A stretch of 64,000 nucleotides of DNA from Achromobacter sp. UMC71 (GTDB lineage: Bacteria > Pseudomonadota > Gammaproteobacteria > Burkholderiales > Burkholderiaceae_B), in assembly GCF_014170305.1 (NCBI RefSeq), contig NZ_LZZT01000039.1, positions 102,150 to 166,149 on the forward strand. Reading direction: 5' to 3'. Below the pieces are notes generated by a model. The model was not told where the DNA came from. It did not search any database and saw only the letters and a program-made list of their open reading frames with translations. The position numbers and the translations under genes are program-made. Below, piece after piece: positions 7,964 to 16,825 of the stretch. Position 1 is the first letter of the stretch. Each line of letters begins with the position of its first letter.

Positions 7964-9577
7964 ATGGCGCCTGCCGGCGCGGTCGCCGTGCGCGTCCCGA
8001 GGTCCAAGCCTGCTGTGTTCCCCCTGCGAATCAATCTGCGCGGCCTGGTGCTCGCGCTTACGGTGTTCAGCGCCCTCGCCGCCACCGCCAACGCCCTGTA
8101 TGCCAGCTACCGCCTGCAACGCGAACAGCTCATTGCCAATACCCTGGAAGCGAACCGGGTCTACGCCGCCAAGCTGGCCGAAAGCGCCGGCAACTTCCTG
8201 AAGGCCGCCCAGCGCCAGCTGCGCTACAGCGCGCGCCAGATCGCAGCCCATATGCACGAGCCCGACCTGTTGACCGCCGAGGTGGTGCGCGTGCAGGAGC
8301 AAAGCGACAACTTCAACTCGGTGGGCGTGGTGGGCGCCGATGGCCTGATCCTGGCCACGACGCAGAGCTTTCGCAATTTCCTGGGCACCCGCGTCGACAG
8401 CCCCGGCAGCCGCGCGGCCTTGCAGGCGCGCCAGCCGCTGATCAGCAAGCCCTATGTATCGATGGCGGGCAACCTGCTGATCAACCTGTCGCATCCCCTC
8501 TTTTCAGCGGACGGCCACTATCTGGGCTATCTGGCCGGCACGCTGCACCTGCGCAAGGAAAGCGCGCTGGAAGACCTGCTGGGCAAGCACCACTACACGG
8601 ACGGCTCTTATCTGTATGTGGTGGATCCCGACGGCCGGCTGATCTATCACACCGATCCGGGCCGGGTGGGCGAACTGGTGCACGGCAATCCCGTCATCGA
8701 TGCCGTGGTCGGCGGCCGGGCGGGCGCGCAGCGGGTGGTCAATTCCAAGGGGGTGGACATGCTGGCCGGCTATGCGCCGGTGGCCGGCAGCGGCTGGGGC
8801 GTGGTGGCGCAGCGGCCGGCCGAAGCCACGCTGGAGCCCATCCATGACCTGCTCTGGGCGCTGGTGGGGTATGCCGCGCCGCTGGCGCTGGTGTTCCTGA
8901 TGGCGCTGTGGTGGTGTGCGCGGCAGATCTCGTTGCCGCTGTCGCAACTGGCCACCAATGTCGAGCACCATGACGTGGCGGTGGCGATGCAACGGGTGAA
9001 GTCCGTGAAGGCCTGGTATTTCGAGGCCGAGCGCCTGAAGCGCGCGGTGATCTGGAGCTTTTCCAGCCTGCAGGACAAGATCGGCAAGCTGAACCTGGCC
9101 AGCATCACCGACCCGCTGACCGGCCTGCGCAACCGGCGCGGCACGCAGGATGCGGTGGACCATCTGCAGGCATCGGGCACCCCGTTCGCGGTGGTGGCGC
9201 TGGACATCGACCACTTCAAGCAGGTCAATGACACCTACGGCCACACCACCGGCGACCAGGTCATCCAGGCCGTGGCGCAATGGATGCGGGACTGTTCGCG
9301 GCCCGGCGACATCCTGTGCCGCAATGGCGGCGAGGAATTCCTGGTCCTGCTGCCGGGCGTGGCGCCGACCGAGGCGACCATCGTGGCCGAACGGCTGCGC
9401 AGCCGCATCGCCGGCAATGCGGTGGGCCAGGTCGGCGGCATTACCGTGTCGGCCGGAGTGGCGCAGTGGCCGGCGGCGGGGCCGGACGTGGCCCAGGCGT
9501 TCCATGCGGCGGACGCCGCCCTGTATGCCGCCAAGCAGCAAGGCCGCAACCGGGTGGTGTTGCACGGCACGCCTTGA
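7964..9577 (+). CDS. Membrane diguanylate cyclase with dCACHE sensor
   Basis: 537 residues. A first membrane helix (about 25-46) is followed by a periplasmic double-CACHE-like sensor (about 47-295; [21 protein letters not shown] and [15 protein letters not shown] are typical), a second helix (about 298-320), a linker and a GGDEF domain (about 385-537). The active-site motif is GGEEF at 455-459. The inhibitory-site motif RxxD (RPGD, 446-449) is five residues upstream, so it should make c-di-GMP from GTP under product inhibition. The ligand is unknown. The ATG start has no obvious ribosome site, and a GTG ten codons in is possible. Confidence 0.87.
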   Translation: MAPAGAVAVRVPRSKPAVFPLRINLRGLVLALTVFSALAATANALYASYRLQREQLIANTLEANRVYAAKLAESAGNFLKAAQRQLRYSARQIAAHMHEPDLLTAEVVRVQEQSDNFNSVGVVGADGLILATTQSFRNFLGTRVDSPGSRAALQARQPLISKPYVSMAGNLLINLSHPLFSADGHYLGYLAGTLHLRKESALEDLLGKHHYTDGSYLYVVDPDGRLIYHTDPGRVGELVHGNPVIDAVVGGRAGAQRVVNSKGVDMLAGYAPVAGSGWGVVAQRPAEATLEPIHDLLWALVGYAAPLALVFLMALWWCARQISLPLSQLATNVEHHDVAVAMQRVKSVKAWYFEAERLKRAVIWSFSSLQDKIGKLNLASITDPLTGLRNRRGTQDAVDHLQASGTPFAVVALDIDHFKQVNDTYGHTTGDQVIQAVAQWMRDCSRPGDILCRNGGEEFLVLLPGVAPTEATIVAERLRSRIAGNAVGQVGGITVSAGVAQWPAAGPDVAQAFHAADAALYAAKQQGRNRVVLHGTP

Positions 9578-9623
9578 GCGCAATGGCGGCGTCGGCCGAC
9601 CGGCGCGGACGCGGGACGCGCCA

Positions 9624-9648
9624 GCCCGGCCGCGCGGCGTGGCCGGGC
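9624..9648. terminator. Hairpin between convergent genes
   Basis: Perfect arms GCCCGGCC (9624-9631) and GGCCGGGC (9641-9648) between the stops of the diguanylate cyclase (+) and doxX (-). A bidirectional terminator is likely, though a T tract is lacking. Confidence 0.5.
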
Positions 9649-9655
9649 GTGCGGC

Positions 9656-10075
9656 CTACGCCGGCGCCAGGCCCCTGACATGGCTGGCGATGGCCGCGGC
9701 GATCAGGCCGCCCACCACCGACACATGTTCCAGCGCGAAGAACAGGGCCAGCCTGGCCTGCGGCGGCGGCAGGCGCCAGAAGGCATGCACGATGACGATG
9801 GTCAGCACCAGGAAGCCGCCCAGGGCGGCCGCGGCCAGCCACAGCGCCCGGTCCGCGAGGATCAGGGCCGAGCCGCCGACCATCAATGCCGCCACCAGGA
9901 TGTTGAACAGCGTGGCCGGCCGCAACCCGGCGTCGCGCATCTCTGCCACGCCGCCCCGAAAGTCGAACAGCTTGGCGGCGCCTGAAGCGAGGAACACCAC
10001 CGCCAGGAACAACCGGGCGACGAACCAGAGCCAATCGCTCTGCAAGAGGGAATCGATGAACAGCGGGGTCTGCAT
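9656..10075 (-). CDS. DoxX family membrane protein
   Basis: 139 residues with four membrane helices; the first reads [22 protein letters not shown], the usual DoxX-family opening. DoxX-like proteins are small inner-membrane proteins linked to thiol or oxidative stress and quinone oxidation, but the biochemical role of this subgroup is not settled. The gene is divergent from soxR across 73 bp, and its own promoter carries the sox box, so it is very probably the direct SoxR target that responds to redox-cycling compounds. Confidence 0.85.
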   Translation of the reverse strand: MQTPLFIDSLLQSDWLWFVARLFLAVVFLASGAAKLFDFRGGVAEMRDAGLRPATLFNILVAALMVGGSALILADRALWLAAAALGGFLVLTIVIVHAFWRLPPPQARLALFFALEHVSVVGGLIAAAIASHVRGLAPA

Positions 10076-10112
10076 GGATGCGGGTCCTGGGTTGCCAATT
10101 ACGGAGCCACGG

Positions 10113-10143
10113 ACTATAAAACCTCAACTTAACTTCAGGTCAA
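10113..10143 (-). promoter_or_regulatory. SoxR-controlled doxX promoter with sox box
   Basis: On the minus strand, -35 TTGACC (10143-10138) and -10 TATAGT (10118-10113) are separated by exactly 19 bp, the overlong spacer typical of MerR-family activation. The spacer region holds CCTCAACTTAACTTCAGG (10122-10139, plus strand). This differs at only two positions from the E. coli sox box CCTCAAGTTAACTTGAGG. SoxR is encoded divergently beside it. Confidence 0.88.
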
Positions 10144-10148
10144 CACCC

Positions 10149-10613
10149 ATGGCAGCCGACAAGGCCCTGGACGGCGCGCGCTTGCTGACGGTGGGCGAAG
10201 TTGCCCGGCGCAGCGGCGTGGCGGTGTCCACCCTGCACTTCTACGAATCCAAGGGCTTGATCCAGAGCGCGCGCAGCGGCGGCAACCAGCGGCGCTATCC
10301 CGGCATCGTGCTGCGCTATATCGCCATCATCAAAGTGGCGCAGCGCACCGGCATCCCGCTGGAGGAAATCCGCGAGACCATGGCGCGGTTTCCGCAGGAC
10401 GGCAGCAAGCTGACGCCGGCGCAGTGGAAGCAATTGTCGTCGCAGTGGCGCGAGAACCTGGACGAACGGATCCGCAAGCTGACCCGGCTGCGCGACGAAC
10501 TGGACAGTTGCATCGGCTGCGGCTGCCTGTCGCTGCAGGACTGTCCGCTGCGCAATCCCGATGACGTGCTGGGCCGCGACGGCCCGGGCCCGCGGATACT
10601 GGAACGGCCCTAG
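10149..10613 (+). CDS. soxR: Redox-sensitive transcriptional activator SoxR
   Basis: 154 residues from the ATG at 10149. The MerR-type helix-turn-helix ([26 protein letters not shown], residues 14-39) is followed by a dimerisation helix and the [2Fe-2S] motif [12 protein letters not shown] (about 121-132), with all four cysteines kept. SoxR senses redox-active compounds by oxidation of its cluster. There is no soxS nearby, as usual outside enterics; the divergent doxX with a sox box is the visible target. The stop codon lies inside a CCTAGGGCC element related to the one at 52943. Confidence 0.95.
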   Translation: MAADKALDGARLLTVGEVARRSGVAVSTLHFYESKGLIQSARSGGNQRRYPGIVLRYIAIIKVAQRTGIPLEEIRETMARFPQDGSKLTPAQWKQLSSQWRENLDERIRKLTRLRDELDSCIGCGCLSLQDCPLRNPDDVLGRDGPGPRILERP

Positions 10614-10971
10614 GGCCCGTTCCCAATAGAAGGCGCCTCGCACGAGCAGCCAAATGCGTGACTATGAAGGCGCGAAGCGCAGTCGTGGCCGGCCCCCGGC
10701 GAGCATTCGCCATGCAGAGAGGCGCGCATTGGGGTACTCACCCTGCGGGCAGGCCTTCCCCCAACGCCGAGCCACGGCCCCTGCCGCCCGGCCGTCCGGT
10801 AATGATCCGCATTGATTGCACAGGGTTGCGCAACGGGATGTATTCGATTGACATAGTGTTGCACCAACGCCGGAGATAATCGCTTTTGTGCGACGAAGTC
10901 GGCGATTTACCCTGGGCAATTACAGTATCCTGCGCGCAGAGAAACACCGCATCAGGCCGGCCCACCCGTAT
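10614..10971. other. 358-bp gene-free stretch
   Basis: Begins with a 29-bp element (10610-10638) that matches the left half of the inverted repeat at 52943-52992 at 26 of 29 positions. Further on is TTGACA (10848-10853) followed by GATAAT-like sequence, possibly the promoter of the downstream cyclase gene, although the spacing is not ideal. No gene was recognised. Confidence 0.5.
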
Positions 10972-12735
10972 ATGTTGCGCAGTAGATTTTCGATCCAGTC
11001 CCTCGAACGCTATTTCTTGATCCTGGCGGCGGGGGTCGTGTTGCCGATGTCGGTGTTGACGGCGATTCTGCTTTTCCAAAGCCGCGACGCCTATGTCGCC
11101 ACCGACGATGCGCAGCGCGCCTTCCGGGTGGTTCGGGCCACCGTGAACGCCATGGAAAAGGTATCGGCCGAACGCGGACCCATGAACGCGGCGCTGGGCG
11201 CTGATTATCCGGTGGCCCAGCCCCTGCTTGATGCGCTGCAAGCGGCGCGCGACCGCAGCGATACCAGCATTGCCCAATTGCTGGCCTTGTACCGCGCTCC
11301 GCTCAGCCCGGACAGCGCCAAGGAATTCACCAATATCCAGCGCATCCGCTACGCCTTGATCCAGGCGCGGGCCGAAGCCGACCGGCTGATCGCCCTGCCC
11401 CGCGAGGCCGTGTCGGGCTACGCCGTGCTGACGGCGGTCAACGGCATGGTGGCGCTGGTGCCTGAATTGCAGGCCGCGATGGCCGAGAGCGTCGGCGTGG
11501 TCATGCAGAACGAAGCCGACGCCCCCAGCCTGCTGACCCTGGCGTTGCTGGCCAGCGATCTACGCGAACAAGCCGGCTTGCTGGGATCGATTTTCACACC
11601 CGCGCTGGCCAAGCGGCGCCAGCTGACGGACGCCGACGAATATCGCATCGAACGCGTGCTGGGGCGCATCGACCAGCTGCGCGCGCTGCTGGAAGCCCGC
11701 ATTGCCACCCGCCCGAAATTGCGCGCCTCGCTGATGTACATGGATCTGCAACGCCTCTATTTCGGCGAAGGCATGCATTACCTTGAAGCGGTGCGCGACA
11801 GGGCTGCGCTGCAGCCGGGCGGCGCGGACATATCCACCGCCGAGCTGGCCCGGAACTACGTGCCGCTGATGGCGTCCATCACCCAGTTCCGCGACCTGAT
11901 GCTGGACAGCATCGAAGAGGGCATGCGCCAGCGCCGCGACGACGCGATCCGGCTGCTGGTCATCACCTTGGTGGCGGCCACCATGCTTGCGGCCGCGCTG
12001 ATGTTGTCGCTGGGGCAGTTCCGCCGCCGCGTGATCCGGCCATTCGTGCAGGCCACCCGCATCATCGGCGCCATCGCCGACGGCAAGGCGATGTCCACGA
12101 TTCCGGTGGGCCAGTACCGTGGGGAAGTCGACGGCATGTTCAAGGCGCTGCGCGTGCTTGAAGACAACGCTAGCGCGCGCAAGCAACTGGAACGGGAGCG
12201 CGACCGGCTGATCGTGGACCTGGCCGTCATGGCCGAAACCGACTTCCTGACCGGCCTGTTGAACCGCCGCGCCTTTGAACACCGCTTCGAGCAGGCGCTG
12301 ACGCAATGGAGCGGCTCGGAAGAAGTGCTGGCGTTCATCCTGTTCGACATCGACGACTTCAAGGGCATCAACGATACCTATGGCCACGCCAGCGGCGATC
12401 AGGCCCTGAAGACTGTGGCGGACCTGTGCCGCCAGACCTGGCGCCAGTCCGACGTGGTGGCCCGGGTGGGCGGCGAGGAATTCGCGGTGCTTTGCCGCAC
12501 GCGTACCGCGGAGCAGGCGGTGGCGGCAGCCGAGCGCATGCGGGTGTGCATCGCACGGGCACGCGTGCCCGCCGAGAACGGCGCCGTCTTTGCGCTGACC
12601 GCCAGTTTCGGCGTGGCCTATGCGTCCTGGCGCAATACCGGCGCGGCCGACACGCTCTTTCGCCAGGCGGACGAGCTGCTGTACCAAGCCAAGATGAGCG
12701 GCAAGGACCGCGTGGTGTCCAGCGACGTCGGCTAA
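10972..12735 (+). CDS. Membrane diguanylate cyclase with large periplasmic sensor
   Basis: 587 residues from the ATG at 10972. A GTG at 10888 would add 28 residues, but these would precede a natural start just before the first membrane helix (about 13-35). A long helical periplasmic region (about 36-320) contains SAERGPMNAALGAD, reminiscent of nitrate/nitrite-sensing helical domains. A second helix (about 325-347), a HAMP-like linker and a GGDEF domain (about 425-587) follow. The catalytic motif is GGEEF (500-504) with the inhibitory-site RQSD at 491-494. It should synthesise c-di-GMP. The signal is unknown and the sensor family is only inferred. Confidence 0.85.
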   Translation: MLRSRFSIQSLERYFLILAAGVVLPMSVLTAILLFQSRDAYVATDDAQRAFRVVRATVNAMEKVSAERGPMNAALGADYPVAQPLLDALQAARDRSDTSIAQLLALYRAPLSPDSAKEFTNIQRIRYALIQARAEADRLIALPREAVSGYAVLTAVNGMVALVPELQAAMAESVGVVMQNEADAPSLLTLALLASDLREQAGLLGSIFTPALAKRRQLTDADEYRIERVLGRIDQLRALLEARIATRPKLRASLMYMDLQRLYFGEGMHYLEAVRDRAALQPGGADISTAELARNYVPLMASITQFRDLMLDSIEEGMRQRRDDAIRLLVITLVAATMLAAALMLSLGQFRRRVIRPFVQATRIIGAIADGKAMSTIPVGQYRGEVDGMFKALRVLEDNASARKQLERERDRLIVDLAVMAETDFLTGLLNRRAFEHRFEQALTQWSGSEEVLAFILFDIDDFKGINDTYGHASGDQALKTVADLCRQTWRQSDVVARVGGEEFAVLCRTRTAEQAVAAAERMRVCIARARVPAENGAVFALTASFGVAYASWRNTGAADTLFRQADELLYQAKMSGKDRVVSSDVG

Positions 12736-12785
12736 TACCGCGAATCGGCGCCACGCCTGGCGCGTGCCGCAGCCCCAAACGACAA

Positions 12786-12811
12786 CCGCCGCCAGCTTGC
12801 GCTGGCGGCGG
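12786..12811. terminator. Strong hairpin between convergent genes
   Basis: Perfect 11-bp arms CCGCCGCCAGC (12786-12796) and GCTGGCGGCGG (12801-12811) with a TTGC loop, 50 bp after the cyclase stop and 25 bp from the stop of the small minus-strand gene. A shared terminator is likely; the T tract is poor. Confidence 0.6.
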
Positions 12812-12836
12812 CGTGGGTTACCTGGATTGGCGGGGT

Positions 12837-12983
12837 TCAGGCGGGAGCGTGCGCGGCCTTGTCCTGGGACGGTTTGACCTGCGCCGGACGCGGCGTGGCT
12901 TCGGGATCGGGACGAGTTTCAGGCGCCTTCCAGTTCAGCGGGGGAACTTCGACGCGCGACTTCTTGCTGATCAGTTGGGACAT
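12837..12983 (-). CDS. Small hypothetical protein (48 aa)
   Basis: 48 residues from the ATG at 12983. This start is chosen because CAGGAGT lies seven bases upstream; the frame extends further but without a ribosome site. The sequence (MSQLISKKSRVEVPPLNWK at the N-terminus, then Pro/Glu/Lys/Ala-rich) is hydrophilic, has no Cys, signal peptide or membrane segment, and looks disordered. No family is recognised. The strong ribosome site and a hairpin right after the stop argue for a real gene. Confidence 0.6.
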   Translation of the reverse strand: MSQLISKKSRVEVPPLNWKAPETRPDPEATPRPAQVKPSQDKAAHAPA

Positions 12984-13352
12984 GTGCGTACTCCTGTTTG
13001 TAGTGTTGGCCTGCCCCGCGCAAGCGCACAACACGAATATCCAGCGCGCCCGGGATGCGTGGAGATGATGCAGGGGGTGGCATCAGGAACGGGCGCCAGG
13101 GCAAGACCCTGGGAGGTATCGTCGGAGGGGGGTTATTGATCTGGCTGGCGAACCGAGTAGCGAGAGCCTGGGCGCGAGGCGTTGAGCCCGGAGACCCGAT
13201 TGGATGGCACTGCGTTGGGTGATTTACCAGCGTTCGACGACGATAAAAGAATTTTACACAAAAATAAAAGAAAAAGCCAGCAACTTGACGAATGAGAATG
13301 ATCGTTCTACTATCTGGGCATCTTTTACAGAACGATCGTTCTCCATCGCGCC
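12984..13352. other. 369-bp intergenic region with tetR control sites
   Basis: Between the small minus-strand gene and tetR. The right 70 bp hold the tetR promoter and two operators. The rest shows an A-rich patch at 13245-13275 and nothing else recognisable. Confidence 0.6.
13285..13342 (+). promoter_or_regulatory. tetR promoter with two palindromic operators
   Basis: -35 TTGACG (13285-13290) and -10 TACTAT (13308-13313) have a 17-bp spacer. Operator 1, AGAATGATCGTTCT (13295-13308), sits between them. Operator 2, AGAACGATCGTTCT (13329-13342), is a perfect 14-bp palindrome just before the start codon. The two differ at one base and are 34 bp apart centre to centre, suggesting autorepression. 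Confidence 0.85.
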
Positions 13353-13937
13353 ATGGCCCATCCCCCCTCTTCCGCCGTCACAGGCACCCGCCAACGCTTG
13401 CTGCAAGCGACAGAACAATTGATCTATGCCGGCGGCATCCATGCCACGGGCATGGACCTGATCGTCAAGACCTCTGGTGTGGCACGCAAGAGCGTGTACC
13501 AGCATTTTCCGAACAAGGAAGCGCTGGTGGCCGCGGCGCTGCAGGCGCGGGACGAGCGCTGGATGCAGTGGTTCATCGGCGCCACGTCGGCTGCGGTGTC
13601 GCCCAGGGCGCGGTTGCTGTCGCTGTTCGATGCGTTGCGCGACTGGTTTGCGTCGGACGGATTTCGTGGCTGCGCATTCCTGAACGCGGCCGGTGAAGTC
13701 GGTGACGACAGCAGTCCCATCGTGGCGGTGTCGCGCGAACACAAGGCGCGGCTGCTGGCCTATGTGCGTGAATTGACCCGGGCGGCGGCCTTGCCGGAGC
13801 CCGACGAGGCCGCCCTGCAGCTCCTGGTGCTGATCGACGGCGCGATCGCGGTCGCCTTGGTGTCGCGCGACCCGGCCATCGCCGACAGTGCGCAACGCGC
13901 CGCCGCGCGGTTGTTGCTCTTTCCCCCCCACCCATGA
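13353..13937 (+). CDS. TetR/AcrR family transcriptional regulator
   Basis: 194 residues. The N-terminal helix-turn-helix (about 10-58: [47 protein letters not shown]) is the family signature, and the C-terminal ligand domain resembles the YbiH/YcdC-type group. The ATG follows operator 2 by ten bases and has no clear ribosome site. It overlaps a ribosome site for the next gene, to which it is coupled. It probably represses itself and the SnoaL-like gene; the inducer is unknown. Confidence 0.88.
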   Translation: MAHPPSSAVTGTRQRLLQATEQLIYAGGIHATGMDLIVKTSGVARKSVYQHFPNKEALVAAALQARDERWMQWFIGATSAAVSPRARLLSLFDALRDWFASDGFRGCAFLNAAGEVGDDSSPIVAVSREHKARLLAYVRELTRAAALPEPDEAALQLLVLIDGAIAVALVSRDPAIADSAQRAAARLLLFPPHP

Positions 13938-13947
13938 GGTATCCGCG

Positions 13948-14427
13948 ATGACATCGACCTCCGCTATCCGCCCTCCGCTTCCGCCTTTTACCCACGCCAG
14001 CGCCGTCCAGAAAGTGCGGCTGGCCGAAGACGGCTGGAACAGCCGCGACCCCGACAAGGTCGCGCTGGCCTACAGCCTGGACACGCACTGGCGCAACCGC
14101 GCCGAGTTCGTCAAGAACCGCGACGAGGCGCGCGCCTTCCTGGCGCGCAAATGGGCCAAGGAACTGGATTACCGGCTGATTAAGGAACTGTGGGCGTTTA
14201 CCGGCAACCGCATCGCGGTGCGCTATGCCTACGAATGGCATGACGATTCAGGCAACTGGTTCCGCTCTTACGGCAACGAAAACTGGGAATTCGGCGAAGA
14301 CGGGCTGATGATTCACCGCTATGCCTGCATCAACGACCTGCCCATCAAGGAAGCGGACCGCAAGTTCCGCTGGCCGTTGGGGCGCCGGCCCGATGACCAC
14401 CCCGGGCTGTCGGAACTGGGGTTGTGA
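13948..14427 (+). CDS. SnoaL-like / DUF1348 family protein
   Basis: 159 residues from the ATG at 13948, with TGAGGT overlapping the stop codon of tetR ten bases upstream, so translation is coupled. Motifs [25 protein letters not shown] and GNENWEF belong to the DUF1348 branch of the NTF2-like (SnoaL) fold, small cone-shaped proteins that bind or isomerise hydrophobic small molecules. The function of this branch is unknown. Pairing with a TetR regulator suggests induction by a small aromatic or toxic compound. Confidence 0.85.
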   Translation: MTSTSAIRPPLPPFTHASAVQKVRLAEDGWNSRDPDKVALAYSLDTHWRNRAEFVKNRDEARAFLARKWAKELDYRLIKELWAFTGNRIAVRYAYEWHDDSGNWFRSYGNENWEFGEDGLMIHRYACINDLPIKEADRKFRWPLGRRPDDHPGLSELGL

Positions 14428-14440
14428 CCGATGGGGTGTC

Positions 14441-14471
14441 GCGGCCTTCCATGACGTCTCGGGCAGGCCGC
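14441..14471. terminator. Hairpin between convergent genes
   Basis: Arms GCGGCCT (14441-14447) and AGGCCGC (14465-14471) lie between the SnoaL-like gene (+) and gspC (-), marking the end of the minus-strand secretion island. There is no T tract. Confidence 0.45.
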
Positions 14472-14482
14472 GGCCAGCGCCG

Positions 14483-14941
14483 CTAAGGCGTGGACACCCA
14501 CTTGATGCCTTCGCCGTCGTCGCCGGCCTGCGCCGGCAGCGGCAACCTGACCTGGCGGCCGCCGTGCTCGACGATCAAAGCGCTGGCGTCGATGCCCGCC
14601 AGGCGGGCCGAGCGCGTCAGGCGGTCGCCGATGGCATAGGCTTGGGGCGGCCCGCCATCGATGGACAGGACCGCGACGCCGCGGCCGTCACCCGCCAGCA
14701 CGCCGGCCACACGCACGTCCAGTTTCGCCGGACCGGGCGACAGCCACGCCGCCACGCTGGCGGCGCCATTGTCGCCGCGCGCGGGCGCCGTCACCGGCGC
14801 CGCCAGGGGCTGGGACAACGGCTCGGCGAGGCGCCAGCCCCACCAGGCCAGCCCCGACACCAGCGCCACGGCGCCGGCCAGACGCACCACGCCCGGCCAC
14901 GTTGGCCGGGTCGCGCGGTCAAAGCGAAGGTTCGTGATCAT
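14483..14941 (-). CDS. gspC: Type II secretion protein GspC (short, no PDZ domain)
   Basis: 152 residues. One membrane helix (about 19-36) follows a short cytoplasmic tail. The periplasmic part from about 70 (LDVRVAGVLAGDGRGVAVLSIDGGPPQAYAIGDRL) is the HR domain that links the inner-membrane platform to the GspD secretin. The usual C-terminal PDZ or coiled-coil domain is absent, as in HxcP-type proteins, and the protein ends at the HR fold. It is the last gene of the minus-strand run, 110 bp after gspJ. Confidence 0.82.
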   Translation of the reverse strand: MITNLRFDRATRPTWPGVVRLAGAVALVSGLAWWGWRLAEPLSQPLAAPVTAPARGDNGAASVAAWLSPGPAKLDVRVAGVLAGDGRGVAVLSIDGGPPQAYAIGDRLTRSARLAGIDASALIVEHGGRQVRLPLPAQAGDDGEGIKWVSTP

Positions 14942-15050
14942 CCGGCATGTTCCTGGTGTGTCGTGGGCTGGCGTAATGGCTCTGGGTCTCTGCCATCCTG
15001 CTCCCGGGTTGCTTCAAATCAGCGTCAATGACCTTGCAGACACCCGCCCT

Positions 15051-15875
15051 TCAATGCAGCAGGAATACCTTGCGATAGCGCATGGGCGTCTGCCCGAGCA
15101 CGCCACGCGAGATCACCAGCTCCAATGCCGTGGCGGGCTGTTCGCCCTGGCCGGGCAACGCGACCCAGCCGCGGCCGGGGGCCCAGGCGCGCAGGCTGAA
15201 GTCCAGCAGATCGTCCAGCACCGGCGTGGCCGCATCCGGCGGCGGCGGCGCCAAGGGGTAGACGTCGCTGGGCGGACCGGCGGCGCGCAGCAAGCGGTAG
15301 CCGTGGCGTTCCCAGATCACGCGTTGGCGGGCGTCGGGCCGGCCGGGCGCGCCGCGCAGGATGTCGACGCGCGGCGTGGGCGTTTTCATGCCGGCCACGG
15401 CGATGGCGTCGGGCAGCAGCTGCGGCAGGACGACGGGCGGATCGGTGTCTTCGACGGCGGCCGCCTGACCGGCCGCCATGGCAGGAGACTGCGCCGGGCC
15501 GCCCTCGCCCTTCGCGGGCGATGCCTGCGACGCCGCGCCCTTGCCTGGCACGGCCGGCGATGACGCCGCCAGCGATTGCAGCGTGGCCGGATCGACCACG
15601 CTACGCGCGGCGATATCGCGCTCGAATTGATCGAACGCACGCTGCATGGCCATGGCGTCGTCGGTGTGCTGGTCGAGCTTGCGGCTGGTCAACGCGACGC
15701 TGTCGATCGCGCGCCATGAGATCAGGCTGATGATGGCCATGATCATGATGGCGATGATGACCTCGATCAGCGTGAAGCCGGACTCATGGCTCGGGACGCG
15801 GTCGGTCGGCCGATGAGCGCCGGCGCCACGGCAGGGTGCGATGTCCGGACAGGCGGCCAGGCGGTTCGCTGTCAT
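15051..15875 (-). CDS. gspJ: Type II secretion minor pseudopilin GspJ
   Basis: 274 residues. A class III leader ends at SG, then FTLIEVIIAIMIMAIISLISWRAI forms the N-terminal helix with the conserved Glu5. The leader (about 33 residues) is long, so a downstream start is possible. The globular part has a low-complexity Ala/Gly/Pro insert at about 110-150. GspJ, GspI, GspK and GspH form the pseudopilus tip that pushes folded substrates through the secretin. It starts 7 bp after gspI, so the genes are co-translated. Confidence 0.87.
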   Translation of the reverse strand: MTANRLAACPDIAPCRGAGAHRPTDRVPSHESGFTLIEVIIAIMIMAIISLISWRAIDSVALTSRKLDQHTDDAMAMQRAFDQFERDIAARSVVDPATLQSLAASSPAVPGKGAASQASPAKGEGGPAQSPAMAAGQAAAVEDTDPPVVLPQLLPDAIAVAGMKTPTPRVDILRGAPGRPDARQRVIWERHGYRLLRAAGPPSDVYPLAPPPPDAATPVLDDLLDFSLRAWAPGRGWVALPGQGEQPATALELVISRGVLGQTPMRYRKVFLLH

Positions 15876-15882
15876 CGCCGGC

Positions 15883-16359
15883 CTAGGGTTGCGTGTCGAT
15901 CACGCCGGACAGCGTGGCCAGGCGCGACGCGGGCCGGGCGTCCAGATAGACCTCCACCGTGACCTCGCGAGCGCCCTGGCGGGCATCGGCGTAGCGGCTT
16001 TCGCAGACCAGGTTCAGCGCGCCTTGCGGGCAGGCGCCGCGGTCGCGGCTGGCGGTGAGCGCGGGCGGCGCCAATTGCAGTTCGATCAGCCGGTTCTGCG
16101 CCGACAGCAGCGCCAGTGCGCGTTCGCGCAGGATGCCGTTGTTAGTGGTCAGCATGCCGGTCGTGCGCATGACGGCGGCCAGGGCGACGCTGACGATGGC
16201 AAGCGCGATCAGGATCTCCAGCAGCGTGAACCCCCGCTGGCGCCCCGGCATGGCCGCCGGCGCGGCCCGATACGGCCGCTGGCCGCCAGCCGCCAGGACC
16301 TGTTCCGGCCAGCGGCGCCGCGGCGGCCGGCGCGGCATCGGGCGGGTCTGCGCCGACAC
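15883..16359 (-). CDS. gspI: Type II secretion minor pseudopilin GspI
   Basis: 158 residues from a GTG at 16359; an in-frame ATG at 16251 would give the normal short leader MPGRQRG before FTLLEILIALAIVSVALAAVM and may be the true start. The conserved G/F cleavage site, Glu5 and tip-pseudopilin size (about 115 residues after the leader) fit GspI. It directly follows gspH and precedes gspJ in one operon. The prepilin peptidase needed for processing is not encoded here. Confidence 0.85.
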   Translation of the reverse strand: MSAQTRPMPRRPPRRRWPEQVLAAGGQRPYRAAPAAMPGRQRGFTLLEILIALAIVSVALAAVMRTTGMLTTNNGILRERALALLSAQNRLIELQLAPPALTASRDRGACPQGALNLVCESRYADARQGAREVTVEVYLDARPASRLATLSGVIDTQP

Positions 16360-16360
16360 C

Positions 16361-16825
16361 CTATTGCACCCGGAAACGGCCGCTGGCGTCGCGGCGGACT
16401 TCGACCTGGCCGGCAGCGCTGGACAGCGTCAGGCGCCAGGGCTGGCCAAACCATTCGGCCGTCAGGACGACCGGACCGGCGGGCGCGATGCGCACCGGTC
16501 CGGCTTGCCAGCGCTGCGGCCGCAATGCGCTGTCACGGCGGAAGTCCTCGACGCGCAGCGGATCCAGCACGGGCACCCCGCCCTCGTCCGTCCAGGCGCC
16601 GCGCACGAAACGGTAGCCGTCGGCGTCGGCCTGCCAGGCGATGGCGCGGCCGTCGCCGCGCACCTCGCTTTGCGCCACGGCGAAGCGCTCCGCCAGGCGT
16701 TGGGCATCGTCGCGCAGCTGGCGTGCCGGGTCAGACCGGATGGACAGGCCCAGCGCCGCGGTGGCGATGCCCACAATGACCAGCACCACCATCAGTTCGA
16801 TCAGGGTGAAACCGCGTTGATTCAT
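16361..16825 (-). CDS. gspH: Type II secretion pseudopilin GspH
   Basis: 154 residues from the ATG at 16825, giving the short leader MNQRG and then FTLIELMVVLVIVGIATAALG; a longer frame was rejected because it would spoil the leader. The ATG overlaps the stop of the upstream sigma-factor gene (ATGA), so the two are translationally coupled. GspH sits between the major pseudopilus and the tip complex. The C-terminal part is a small beta-rich domain typical of GspH/FimT. Confidence 0.85.
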   Translation of the reverse strand: MNQRGFTLIELMVVLVIVGIATAALGLSIRSDPARQLRDDAQRLAERFAVAQSEVRGDGRAIAWQADADGYRFVRGAWTDEGGVPVLDPLRVEDFRRDSALRPQRWQAGPVRIAPAGPVVLTAEWFGQPWRLTLSSAAGQVEVRRDASGRFRVQ

